Source: JAGVSZ01 sp019137045 (GTDB lineage: Bacteria > Pseudomonadota > Gammaproteobacteria > Burkholderiales > SG8-39). From it: a stretch of DNA of 64,000 nt. Both the position numbers and the translations under genes were made by a program. The stretch covers positions 1 through 64,000 of the forward strand of contig JAXMFT010000003.1 of the NCBI GenBank assembly GCA_046347635.1. Direction: 5' to 3'. The notes beneath the pieces are model-generated. The model was not told where the DNA came from. It did no database searches and saw only the letters and a list, made by a program, of their open reading frames with translations. Of the stretch, positions 1-7,904 are shown one piece after another (the stretch's first letter is position 1; every line of letters starts with the position of its first letter).

Positions 1-1604
1 AACGACGCGCTCGCCACGAGCACGCCGTTGCCCAGCCGTCGGAAGCGCGCGAGCAGCTCGCTGCGCGAGCCCTCGCCCTGCAGGAGGAGCGGCAGGTCGA
101 GGCCCGCCGCGCGCAGCTGCCCGGCGAGCCGCGCGTGCGCCTGGCGCATCGCGCGCAGCGAGGTGAAGAGCAGAAACGCGCGCCCGCGGCTCGCGGCGAG
201 CACCGGCACCGCCGCGTCGACCACCGCGTCGGTGTGCTCGGCGCTGTTGGGCAGCGGCAGCGCCGGCGGCAGGTAGACGAGCGCGTTGGCGCCGTAGTCG
301 AACGGGCTCGCCCAGCACGCGACATCGGCGTCGTCGAGGCCGAGCGCGTCGCGGTAGTGGCCGAAATCGCCGCGCACCGCGAGCGTCGCCGAGGTGAAGA
401 TCCAGGCGCGCGGCGGCCCGTCGAGCTGGCGCCGGAACGGGGCGGCGATCGAGAGCGGGGTCATGCGCAGCGCCGCGGACTGCGTGAACACCTCGACCCA
501 GCGGATCACGCCGGCGTCGTGCGCGTCGCGCCAGCGGGCGAGCCGTTCCGCCATCTCGCCCGCGCGCCGCGCGCAGTGCGCCAGCCCCTCGCTGCGCTCG
601 GCCAGCGCCGCGAGCCCGCTGCGCAGCGCCGCGACCGCGTGCGCCAGACGCGCGACCGCCGGCGCGAACTCGCCGTCCTCCTCCAGGGCAGCGGCCGGGA
701 TGCGCGTCTCCTTCCGCGGCACGGCGAGCCGCAGGTCGCGCGCGGCCTTGTCGAGCGCGCGCACCCGCTCGGGCAGCTCGCGGACGTCGCGCGCCGAGAC
801 AGCCGCCTCGGCGAGCGTGTCGCGGCAGAGGTCCAGCACCTGCCCGGTGGACACGGTCTCGCCGAAGAAATCGCTCGCGGTCTCCGGGAGCTGGTGCGCC
901 TCGTCCAGGACCACCGTGTTGCAGGACGGCAGGAGCTCCGCCATGCCCTCGTCCTTCAGCACCACGTCGGCGAAGAAGAGATGGTGGTTCACCACCACGA
1001 CGTCCGCGGCGAGCGCCTCCCGCCGCGCCTGCATGACGAAGCAGGACGCGAAGTCCGGGCACTTCGCGCCGAGGCAGTTCTCGCGCGTGGAGGTGGCGGC
1101 CGCCCACGCGGGGGAGTCCTCGGCGACCGCGTCGAGCTCGGCCCGGTCGCCGCTGCGCGTGCGGCGGGCGAAGCGCGCGATCGCCTGCAGGTCCGCCGCC
1201 GCCGCGCGCGAGGGCAGGCGCGCGTCGTCGAGGTTGCGCCCGAGGTGGTAGTGGCAGACGTAGTTGGCGCGCCCCTTCAGCACCGCGGCGGTCACCGGCA
1301 CCGCGAGCGCCGCGCGCACCGCGGGGAGATCGCGCTGGAAGAGCTGGTCCTGGAGCGTCTTCGTGCCGGTGGAGACGATCACCTTTCCGCCGGCGAGCAG
1401 CGCGGGCACGAGGTAGGCCACGGTCTTCCCGGTGCCCGTCCCGGCCTCGGCGAGCAGGACTCGACGCTCCAGGATCGCCCGACCGATCCGCGCCGCCATC
1501 TCCCGCTGCCCGGTGCGCGCGCGGTAGTCGGAAAGCGTGCGGCTCAGCGGTCCGTCGGGCGCGAAGATCGCCGCGAGCGCGGCGTCGAGCTCGCCCGCTC
1601 TCAT
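1..1604 (-). CDS. DinG/YoaA-family ATP-dependent helicase (3' end beyond window)
   Basis: Superfamily 2 XPD/DinG-like helicase, expected to unwind DNA or R-loop structures using ATP. The reverse-strand reading starts MRAGELDAALAAIFAPDGPL and reaches Walker A (AEAGTGTGKT) near residue 52. It continues through four Cys around a CLGAKCPDFASC stretch that fits the family's Fe-S cluster, then a DEAH box (VVLDEAHQLPE), and runs off the window before the last helicase motifs. No frameshift is visible in the ~535 residues present. The ATG at 1604 has a G-rich Shine-Dalgarno (GGGGGG) just upstream. An in-frame GTG at 1658 overlaps the preceding gene's stop and would add 18 residues. It lies downstream of, and probably in an operon with, the secretin-like gene. 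The DinG/YoaA family is clear; the subtype is not resolved. Confidence 0.88.
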   Translation of the reverse strand, partial: MRAGELDAALAAIFAPDGPLSRTLSDYRARTGQREMAARIGRAILERRVLLAEAGTGTGKTVAYLVPALLAGGKVIVSTGTKTLQDQLFQRDLPAVRAALAVPVTAAVLKGRANYVCHYHLGRNLDDARLPSRAAAADLQAIARFARRTRSGDRAELDAVAEDSPAWAAATSTRENCLGAKCPDFASCFVMQARREALAADVVVVNHHLFFADVVLKDEGMAELLPSCNTVVLDEAHQLPETASDFFGETVSTGQVLDLCRDTLAEAAVSARDVRELPERVRALDKAARDLRLAVPRKETRIPAAALEEDGEFAPAVARLAHAVAALRSGLAALAERSEGLAHCARRAGEMAERLARWRDAHDAGVIRWVEVFTQSAALRMTPLSIAAPFRRQLDGPPRAWIFTSATLAVRGDFGHYRDALGLDDADVACWASPFDYGANALVYLPPALPLPNSAEHTDAVVDAAVPVLAASRGRAFLLFTSLRAMRQAHARLAGQLRAAGLDLPLLLQGEGSRSELLARFRRLGNGVLVASAS

Positions 1605-1654
1605 GCGGCCGCCCCCCGCCTCCGGCGCGGTCTCGGCCCCGGGCACGCCCGCGC

Positions 1655-2476
1655 TCACCGGACCTCGTCGACGCGGACCCAGACGCTCGTGCTGCCGGAG
1701 CGCGCGCCGCTCGCGCCGGAGAGCACGCCCGCGTGTGAGCCGGCCGCGGACCGCGTGACGCCCCCGAGTTCGATCCACTCCCCGAGTCGGCCGCTGGCGG
1801 TCGTCGCCACCTGCTGGACGTGGGCCGATCCGTCCGGTCCGGGCGTCGCGCGCTGGGGCGCGATCTCGAGCACGACCCGGTCGCCGGCCACGCGCGGCGT
1901 GACGTAGAAACCGCTGGCGACGTTCTGGAAGGTCGTCGTGCCCTGCACCACGGTGCCGCCGCCCGGCGCCGGCGCGAGGACCGCGCTCCGCACCGGGATC
2001 GACTGCCCCGTCGCGATGTAGGCCGGGCTGCCCTCGAGAGCCTGCACCTGGCTCGTCATGCGGTCGGCGCCCGAGCGGTGCGACTCGTGGACACCGACCG
2101 CCACGCCGGACTGGGCGCCAGGCGGCGCGTTGATCCCCACGCGCGCATTGCCGCCGGCGATCGTGCCGGAGACCGCGGCGGCGCGTTCGGTGGACGCGCC
2201 GGCAGCGTCCTGGCGCACCGAGATCAGCAGCCGGCGGGGCCGCGTGTCGAGCGACGCGACCACCTGCCTGATCTGCGCGATGTTCGCGCGGCTCGCCCGG
2301 ATGACGAGCAAGTTGCGTTGCCCGGTCAGGGCGCCGCCCGGCTCGACCAGCGGCCGCAGGGTGGGGATCAACTCTTCGGCCGTGCGATAGCTGAGCGGCA
2401 AGACTTCCACCTCGTCCGCGACCGCCGCGGCGACCGGGCCGATGACGAGCAGAAGCGCGATCAGCAGGCGTCTCAT
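1655..2476 (-). CDS. Secretin-like exported protein (short, no full secretin barrel)
   Basis: Product of 273 residues with a cleavable-looking signal peptide (MRRLLIALLLVIGPVAAAVA). It is followed by a secretin N-domain pattern: VLPLSYRTAEELIPTLRPLV, then LLVIRASRANIAQIRQVVASLD, the fold found in GspD and PilQ. The C-terminal half (ALEGSPAYIATGQSIPVR, then FQNVASGFYVTPRVAGDRVVLEI) resembles the start of the secretin domain, but the protein ends well before a 500-700-residue secretin would. It probably sits in the periplasm or outer membrane; its role is unknown. No type II secretion or pilus genes are nearby. It is divergent from the NlpC/P60 gene and lies just upstream of the helicase gene. 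Confidence 0.7.
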   Translation of the reverse strand: MRRLLIALLLVIGPVAAAVADEVEVLPLSYRTAEELIPTLRPLVEPGGALTGQRNLLVIRASRANIAQIRQVVASLDTRPRRLLISVRQDAAGASTERAAAVSGTIAGGNARVGINAPPGAQSGVAVGVHESHRSGADRMTSQVQALEGSPAYIATGQSIPVRSAVLAPAPGGGTVVQGTTTFQNVASGFYVTPRVAGDRVVLEIAPQRATPGPDGSAHVQQVATTASGRLGEWIELGGVTRSAAGSHAGVLSGASGARSGSTSVWVRVDEVR

Positions 2477-2602
2477 CGATTTGCCGGAGCAGGAGAAATC
2501 GGTAACCAGAGCCTAACGCGGCTTCCGGCGCGACGCGCACTTTCGCGCCGTGCACCCGCGCCGGGGTGCGCACGTTCTTCGGCCTGCCTCGCCCGGAGCG
2601 GC

Positions 2603-2631
2603 TTTACAGGCCCCGAAGTCTCTTCTAAAGT
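2603..2631 (+). promoter_or_regulatory. Predicted sigma-70 promoter of the NlpC/P60 gene, almost leaderless
   Basis: TTTACA (2603-2608), a 17-bp spacer and TAAAGT (2626-2631). A start point about 7 bp further on lies only about 3 nt before the ATG at 2641, so the transcript would have almost no leader and no Shine-Dalgarno. This is inferred from the sequence only. Confidence 0.5.
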
Positions 2632-2640
2632 ACCTGAGCT

Positions 2641-3159
2641 ATGCATTTCAACACGATGTTTAGCTTGGTTTTTATGGCGGTCGCGTTGGTCGGCTGTGCG
2701 GCCGGCCTGCAGGCGCCCGAACCGGTCGTACCGCCGCCTGGAAGACCGGCGGTCGAACCCGCCGGAACCGCCGCGGGCGCCGCCGACGCGAGCGACGCCG
2801 CCATCCTCGCCCTCTCGCTGGTCGGCACGCCGTACGCCGCCGGGGGCGAATCGCCCGAACGCGGCTTCGACTGCTCGGGGCTCGTCGCCTACGTCTATGC
2901 CCGCGCCGCGCAGCGCCGGCTGCCGCGCAGCACCTTCGACCTCGCACGCGCGGGCTCGCCTGTCGACCCGGGTCAACTCCAGGTCGGGGATCTCGTCTTC
3001 TACAACACCCGGCACCGCCCCTACTCCCACGTGGGCATCTATCTCGGAGGATCCCGCTTCGTGCACGCCCCCGCGACCGGCGGCGTCGTACGCATCGAGG
3101 AAATGCACGTCCGTTACTGGACCCAGCGCTTCGACGGCGCCCGGCGGCTGATTTTTTGA
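2641..3159 (+). CDS. NlpC/P60-family cell-wall hydrolase, lipoprotein
   Basis: Peptidoglycan endopeptidase of the NlpC/P60 cysteine-peptidase family, 172 residues. The N-terminus is a lipoprotein signal (hydrophobic stretch ending LVGC, lipid-anchored Cys19). A Pro/Ala-rich linker follows, then the catalytic domain. The nucleophile Cys78 is in RGFDCSGLVAY, the catalytic His130 in SHVGIYLGG and the third polar residue is His142 in FVHAPATGG. This is the normal layout of Spr/NlpC-type hydrolases, which cut the gamma-D-Glu-mDAP bond. It stands alone, divergent from the secretin-like gene, and appears to have its own promoter. Length and motifs are complete. Confidence 0.92.
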   Translation: MHFNTMFSLVFMAVALVGCAAGLQAPEPVVPPPGRPAVEPAGTAAGAADASDAAILALSLVGTPYAAGGESPERGFDCSGLVAYVYARAAQRRLPRSTFDLARAGSPVDPGQLQVGDLVFYNTRHRPYSHVGIYLGGSRFVHAPATGGVVRIEEMHVRYWTQRFDGARRLIF

Positions 3160-3211
3160 TCCGGAGCACACCGGATCGGGCGGGTGACGCCTAAGATTCA
3201 TTCTCAATTGT

Positions 3212-3240
3212 TTGCGAATGAGAATGATTCGCGTTAGTAT
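3212..3240 (+). promoter_or_regulatory. fbpA promoter with embedded Fur box
   Basis: The -35 TTGCGA (3212-3217) and -10 TAGTAT (3235-3240) are 17 bp apart. The 19-mer GCGAATGAGAATGATTCGC (3214-3232) fills the spacer and matches the classical Fur consensus at 13 of 19 positions, with palindromic ends GCGAAT/ATTCGC. A further inverted repeat (TCATTCTC 3198-3205 with GAGAATGA 3220-3227) suggests an extended or doubled Fur site. Iron-loaded Fur here would block RNA polymerase directly. Confidence 0.85.
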
Positions 3241-3267
3241 GCTCGCCGCCAACTCTCCGGAGCGTCC

Positions 3268-4293
3268 ATGAACCCCTTCAAGCCCCTTGCCGCCGCAGGG
3301 ATCCTCGCGGTCCTGATCGCGCCCGCGCTCGCGGACGAGAACGTCCTGAACATCTATTCGTCGCGGCACTACCAGACCGACGAGGCGCTGTACGGCAATT
3401 TCACCAAGCAGACCGGAATAAAGATCAATCGCATCGAAGCGTCCGACGACGCGATCATCGAGCGCATCCGCAACGAGGGCGCGAAGAGCCCGGCTGACGT
3501 GCTGATCACGGTGGACGCCGGGCGGCTGTGGCGCGCCGAGCAGCTCGGCCTGTTCCAGCCGGTCAAGTCGGCGGTGCTCGACGCGCGCATTCCGGCGAGC
3601 TTCCGCGAGCCGGGCGGTCAGTGGTTCGGCTTCTCGCTGCGCGCGCGCGTGATCGCGTACGACCAGGCGCGCGTCAAGCCCGCCGACGTCGCGACCTACG
3701 AGGACCTCGCGCAGCCGCGCTGGCGCGGCAAGCTCTGCACCCGCTCGAGCGCGCACGTCTACAACCTGTCGCTGATGGGCGCGATGATCGATCACCTCGG
3801 GGAGGCGAAAGCCGAGGCCTGGGCGAGCGGCGTCAAGGCCAACCTCGCGCGCGACCCGAAGGGCGGCGACACCGACCAGATCAAGGCCGTGGCGGCAGGC
3901 GAGTGCGAGCTCGCGCTCGTGAACTCCTACTACTGGGCGCGCCTCGCGCGCTCGGGCAAGCCCGAGGACAAGGCGCTCGTGGAGCGGGTCGGGATCGTGT
4001 TCCCGAACCAGTCCACCTGGGGCACGCACGTGAACGTCTCCGGCGCCGGCGTGCTGAAGAACGCGCCGCACCGCGCCGCGGCGGTCAAGTTCCTCGAGTA
4101 CCTGGCGAGCGACGACGCGCAGCGCTACTTCGCCGACGGCAACAACGAGTGGCCGGTCGTCGCCGCGGTGCGGGTGGACAACCCCGCCCTGCCCGCGCTC
4201 GGCCAGATCAAGGTGGACGCCGTGAACGTCGCGGTGCTCGGCCGCAACCAGCCGGGCGCGCAGAAGATCTTCGACCGGGTCGCCTATCGCTAG
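3268..4293 (+). CDS. fbpA: Iron(III) ABC transporter, periplasmic binding protein
   Basis: Periplasmic ferric-ion-binding protein of the FbpA/FutA/AfuA family, 341 residues. It has a signal peptide ending ALADE near residue 22, then the family opening LNIYSSRHYQTDEALYGNF with its ligand-type Tyr. The adjacent-tyrosine iron-binding motif NSYYWARLARSG is near residue 217. The C-terminal signature (FLEYLASDDAQRYFADGNNEWPV) is intact. It should hand Fe3+ to the FbpB/FbpC complex. Start and length are normal. It is transcribed from a promoter with a Fur box in its spacer, so it should be derepressed under iron starvation. Its stop codon overlaps the end of the convergent permease gene by 4 bp, so the three transport genes are not a simple operon. 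Confidence 0.93.
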   Translation: MNPFKPLAAAGILAVLIAPALADENVLNIYSSRHYQTDEALYGNFTKQTGIKINRIEASDDAIIERIRNEGAKSPADVLITVDAGRLWRAEQLGLFQPVKSAVLDARIPASFREPGGQWFGFSLRARVIAYDQARVKPADVATYEDLAQPRWRGKLCTRSSAHVYNLSLMGAMIDHLGEAKAEAWASGVKANLARDPKGGDTDQIKAVAAGECELALVNSYYWARLARSGKPEDKALVERVGIVFPNQSTWGTHVNVSGAGVLKNAPHRAAAVKFLEYLASDDAQRYFADGNNEWPVVAAVRVDNPALPALGQIKVDAVNVAVLGRNQPGAQKIFDRVAYR

Positions 4294-5972
4294 TCGCCGC
4301 GCCCCGCCGCGCGCATGATGCGGCGGGAGACGAGGACGAGCGGGAGCAGGCCGACGGCGACGATCAGGAGCGCCGGCACGGCGGCCTCCGCGAGCCGCTC
4401 GTCCTTGGTGAGGTGGTAGGCCGCCACCGCCAGGGTGTCGAAGTTGAACGGCCGCAGCGCGAAAGTCGCCGGAAGCTCCTTCATGGTGTCGACGAACACG
4501 AGGAGCGCGGCGGTGAGCAGGCTCGAGCGCAGCAGCGGCGCGTGCACCCGGCGCAGCGTCGCGCCGGGCCCGAGGCCGAGGCTGCGCGCCGCATCGTCCA
4601 TGCTCGGGGTCACCTTTGCGAGCCCCGCCTCAACGGTCTGCAGCGCGACCGCGAGGAACCGCACGAGGTAGGCGAACACGAGCGCGGCGATGGTGCCGGT
4701 GACGAGCAGTCCCACGTCCCAGCCGAAGGCCCGCTGGAGCCACGCCGCGAGCGCGTTGTCGAACCTCCCGAGCGGCACCATGATGCCGACCGCGATCACC
4801 GCGCCGGGAATGGCGTAGCCGAGCGACGCGACCCGGTTCGCGCCGGCGACGAGCGGACTGCGCGCGAGCCGGCCGGCGTAGGCCATCACCACCGCGATCG
4901 TGACCGCGAGGCCCGCGGCGACCCCGGCCGCGAGGGTGCTGTTCGCGACGAGCGTGTGGACGCGCGCATCCCAGCGCGCGTCCGGATCCCCGAGCGCGAG
5001 GCGGCCGAGGATCGCCACCGGCAGCAGGAACCCGAACACGACCGGCGCCGCGCAGGCGGCGAATGCGAGGGCGGCGCCGGGGCCGCGCAGCCGGTGCGGC
5101 GGCTGGGGCCGGTGCAGGGTGTGGTAACGGGCGGCCCCCCGGTTCAGGCGCTCCAGCGCGAGCACGACGAGCACGAACCCGAGCAGGCACGTGGCGAGCT
5201 GGTCGGCGGCGACGATGTCGCCCATCGACAGCCACGCCTTGAAGATCCCGGTGGTGAAGGTGTCGACGGCGAAATACGACACCACGCCGAAGTCGGCGAG
5301 CGTCTCCATCAGCGCGAGGGCGGTGCCGGCGGCGATCGCCGGCCGCGCGAGCGGCAGCGCCACGCGGAAGAACGCGCCCCACGCGCCCAGGCCCGCGAGC
5401 CGTCCCGCCTCCAGGCTGCTGCGCGACTGCTCGAGGAACGCGGTCCGCGCGAGCAGGTAGACGTAGGGATAGAGCGCGAACGAGAACATGGCCGCCGCGC
5501 CGTAGAGCGAGCGGATCTCGGGGAACCAGTACTCGCGCGCACGCCAGCCGGTGGCCGCGCGCAGCGCGGACTGGACCGGACCGCTGAACTGCAGCCAGTC
5601 CGTGTAGGCGTACGCCATCACGTACGCCGGCATCGCGAGCGGAAGGATCAGCGCCCACTCGAGCACCCGCTGGCCGGGGAAGCGGTAGGCGGTCACGAGC
5701 CAGGCCGAGAGCACCCCGATCGAGACCACGCCCCAGGTGACGCCCACGAGCAGCAGGGCCGTGTTGGCGACGTAGCCGGGCAGCACGGTCGAGGCGAGAT
5801 GGGCCCAGGTGCCCTCCCCCGGCGCGAAGCTCCCCGCGACGACCGCGGCGAGGGGCGCGATCATCAGCGCGGCCACCGCGAGCGCGGTCCAGCCGAGGGC
5901 GCCGAGCGGCCGGCTGCGCGCGGGCGACGGCGCGTCCGGGGATGCTTCTGCGGCGTGCAGGCCGTTCGTCAT
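4290..5972 (-). CDS. fbpB: Iron(III) ABC transporter, fused double permease
   Basis: Inner-membrane permease of about 560 residues made of two fused BPD_transp_1 halves, about twelve transmembrane helices in all, as in FbpB/SfuB. Both halves carry the cytoplasmic EAA-type loop that docks the ATPase: LEAGRLAGLGAWGAFFRVALP in the first half and DDAARSLGLGPGATLRRVH in the second. An upstream ATG at about 6035 would add a Cys/Ser-containing non-hydrophobic stretch; MTNGLHAAEASPDAPSP (ATG at 5972) is the better start. It is transcribed away from fbpC and towards fbpA. Together with FbpA and FbpC it forms a complete Fe3+ importer. Confidence 0.92.
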   Translation of the reverse strand: MTNGLHAAEASPDAPSPARSRPLGALGWTALAVAALMIAPLAAVVAGSFAPGEGTWAHLASTVLPGYVANTALLLVGVTWGVVSIGVLSAWLVTAYRFPGQRVLEWALILPLAMPAYVMAYAYTDWLQFSGPVQSALRAATGWRAREYWFPEIRSLYGAAAMFSFALYPYVYLLARTAFLEQSRSSLEAGRLAGLGAWGAFFRVALPLARPAIAAGTALALMETLADFGVVSYFAVDTFTTGIFKAWLSMGDIVAADQLATCLLGFVLVVLALERLNRGAARYHTLHRPQPPHRLRGPGAALAFAACAAPVVFGFLLPVAILGRLALGDPDARWDARVHTLVANSTLAAGVAAGLAVTIAVVMAYAGRLARSPLVAGANRVASLGYAIPGAVIAVGIMVPLGRFDNALAAWLQRAFGWDVGLLVTGTIAALVFAYLVRFLAVALQTVEAGLAKVTPSMDDAARSLGLGPGATLRRVHAPLLRSSLLTAALLVFVDTMKELPATFALRPFNFDTLAVAAYHLTKDERLAEAAVPALLIVAVGLLPLVLVSRRIMRAAGRGD

Positions 5973-6002
5973 CGCGCGCTTGTGGCCGGACCGGCTCCAA
6001 CA

Positions 6003-6043
6003 GGAATGATTCGTGTTTCCATGTGAGCCGCCCACTCTATAAT
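6003..6043 (+). promoter_or_regulatory. fbpC promoter and probable second Fur site between fbpB and fbpC
   Basis: A perfect -10 TATAAT (6038-6043) lies 16 bp after TTTCCA (6016-6021), placing the start point only about 3 nt before the fbpC ATG at 6053. The segment GGAATGATTCGTGTTTCC (from 6003) shares GAATGATTCG with the fbpA Fur box and has GGAA/TTCC ends, so it is a weaker candidate Fur site controlling the divergent fbpB and fbpC. Confidence 0.55.
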
Positions 6044-6052
6044 GGAAAGCGA

Positions 6053-7132
6053 ATGGCGGCCGATCCGCTCCTGGCGCTGCGCGAAGTCCACCAAGCCTAC
6101 GACGGCAGCGAGGTCGTCCGCGGCCTGACGTTCACCCTCGCGCGCGGCGCGATCGGCTGCCTCCTCGGCCCGAGCGGCTGCGGCAAGACCACCGCCCTGC
6201 GCTGCATCGCCGGCTTCGAGCCGGTCACGCACGGGGAGATCCGCCTCGGCGCGCACCTCGTCTCGGCGCCCGGCCTGGTCGTGCCGCCGGAGAAGCGGCG
6301 CATCGGGATGGTGTTCCAGGACTTCGCGCTCTTTCCGCACCTCACCGTCGCGGAGAACGTCGCGTTCGGCCTGCGCGGCGCGGCGCGCGGCGCCCGCGCC
6401 GCGCGCGCCGCCCAGCTCATCGAGTCGGTCGGTCTCGGCGGTCACGCGCGCAAGTATCCGCACGAGCTCTCCGGCGGCCAGCAGCAGCGCGTCGCGCTGG
6501 CGCGGGCGCTCGCGCCCGAGCCCGAGCTCCTGCTGCTCGACGAACCGTTCTCCAACCTCGACGTGGACATGCGCGAGCGGCTCGGTCTGGAGGTGCGCGA
6601 GATCATCAAGCGCACGCGCACCACCGCGATCCTGGTCACCCACGACCAGCAGGAGGCGTTCGCGATCGCCGACGAGATCGGCATCATGGAGTCGGGCCGC
6701 ATCGCGCAGTGGGACACCGCCTACAACCTGTACCACCGCCCGGCCAACCGGTTCGTCGCCGACTTCATCGGCCAGGGCGTGTTCCTGCCGGGCAGCGTCC
6801 GCGGCGCGCACGCGGTCGAGATCGAGCTCGGAACGCTCGCGGGCGAGGTCCCGCGCGCGTGCGCGGCGGGCTGCGACGCGTGCGGCAAGGGCTGCAGCAT
6901 CGACGTGCTGCTGCGTCCCGACGACGTCGTGCACGACGACGCGAGCCCGCTCCGGGCCGAGGTGATCCAGAAGGCGTTCCGCGGCGCGGAGATCCTCTAC
7001 ACGCTGAAGCTCGCGAGCGGCCGCAAGGTGCTCGCGCTCGTGCCGAGCCATCACAACCACGCGCTCGGCGAGCGCATCGGGATCCGGCTCGACGTGGACC
7101 ACGTCGTCGCCTTCGCGCCGCCGGGCGCCTGA
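6053..7132 (+). CDS. fbpC: Iron(III) ABC transporter, ATP-binding protein
   Basis: ABC ATPase of 359 residues: Walker A GPSGCGKTT (39-47), Q-loop VFQDFALFPH, signature LSGGQQQR, Walker B LLLLDEPFSNLD and switch-His motif LVTHDQQEA. The C-terminal part (LLRPDDVVHDD onward) is the TOBE regulatory domain of the FbpC/PotA/MalK group. Between the two is a short Cys-rich insert with Cys270, Cys274, Cys277 and Cys281 (C-x3-C-x2-C-x3-C). This could bind a metal or an Fe-S cluster and suggests local iron sensing; that is inference. The ATG at 6053 follows a short GGAAAG and an almost leaderless promoter. Energises FbpB/FbpA iron uptake. Confidence 0.92.
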   Translation: MAADPLLALREVHQAYDGSEVVRGLTFTLARGAIGCLLGPSGCGKTTALRCIAGFEPVTHGEIRLGAHLVSAPGLVVPPEKRRIGMVFQDFALFPHLTVAENVAFGLRGAARGARAARAAQLIESVGLGGHARKYPHELSGGQQQRVALARALAPEPELLLLDEPFSNLDVDMRERLGLEVREIIKRTRTTAILVTHDQQEAFAIADEIGIMESGRIAQWDTAYNLYHRPANRFVADFIGQGVFLPGSVRGAHAVEIELGTLAGEVPRACAAGCDACGKGCSIDVLLRPDDVVHDDASPLRAEVIQKAFRGAEILYTLKLASGRKVLALVPSHHNHALGERIGIRLDVDHVVAFAPPGA

Positions 7133-7142
7133 GGCGCGGGCC

Positions 7143-7903
7143 TCACCCCGCGCCGCGCAGCTCGAACACCACCGGCACGTCCACCGCGAACCCGCGGCTG
7201 CGCAGCGCCGGCGGCACCGGCGTGAGCGCCGCCGCCCTGCGCAGCATGTCGAGCGCCTGCTCGTCGAGCGCGTCGTACCCGCTCGAGCGGCGCACGAGCG
7301 CGGCGGCGAGGGCGCCGTCCGCGCCGAACGCGAGCCGCACGGTGACGCGTCCGTGCCACCCGCGCGCCACGGCGCTCTCGGGGTACAGCCGGTAGCGCCT
7401 GGCGGTGCCGATCAGGGCCATGCGGAACTGCGCCAGCGACCCGAGATCCGGCGCGTCGTCCCCGGCCGCGGTGCGGCCGTGGGCTCGCCGACCGCGGGCG
7501 GGCGGCCCGCGGCCGGCGCGGCTGCGGCCAGCGGCGGTTCGGGATCGCGCGCGGGGGCCGCGACCGCCTCGCTCTCCCGCGGCGGCGGGGCTGCGACGAC
7601 GGCGGGACGCGCCGCGGGCCGATGCGACTTCGCGGGCGGCCGCGGGGCCGCCGGCGCCGCCGCCGCGGGCTGCGGCACCGGCAACGCCGGAGGAGCGGGA
7701 TTCGGCGTCGCGGGCGCGGGCATCCCGCGTTCGATGCGCGCGTTCAACGGCGCGGTCGCGGGCGTCGGGGAGTAGGTCCACAGGTCGGGCAGCCCCGCGA
7801 GCAGGGCGACGTGCAGCGTCGCCGACGCCGCGACCGCGAAGACGAGCGGGCTCGAGAGCCCGCCGGTGCCCGAGCCGCCCGCGTTCGCGATCGACGGCGC
7901 CAC
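7143..7903 (-). pseudogene. tonB: Energy transducer TonB, single frameshift
   Basis: TonB links the ExbB/ExbD proton channel to outer-membrane siderophore or haem receptors. The GTG at 7903 opens a frame with one N-terminal transmembrane helix (LVFAVAASATLHVALLAG) and a long Pro/Ala-rich periplasmic spacer. It then falls out of frame. The C-terminal TonB domain (RMALIGTARRYRLYPE, then GRVTVRLAFGADGALAAALV, then ALTPVP) continues in another frame to the stop at 7143. The switch maps to a run of four C at 7460-7463; one more base there gives a continuous reading PRPGDDAPDLGSLAQFR. This is either a one-base sequence error or a recent mutation. The start codon lies 1 nt beyond the nadE stop, so the two are probably co-transcribed. 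No exbB or exbD is in view. Confidence 0.8.
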
Positions 7904-7904
7904 G

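Noticed and set aside
3528..6026. Very long Arg/Gly-rich open frames opposite or across real genes (also near 7744-11499, 18754-21027, 28648-31251, 51520-55617)
   Set aside because: They are antisense or out-of-frame shadows caused by high GC. They lack family motifs and overlap genes with clear catalytic signatures.
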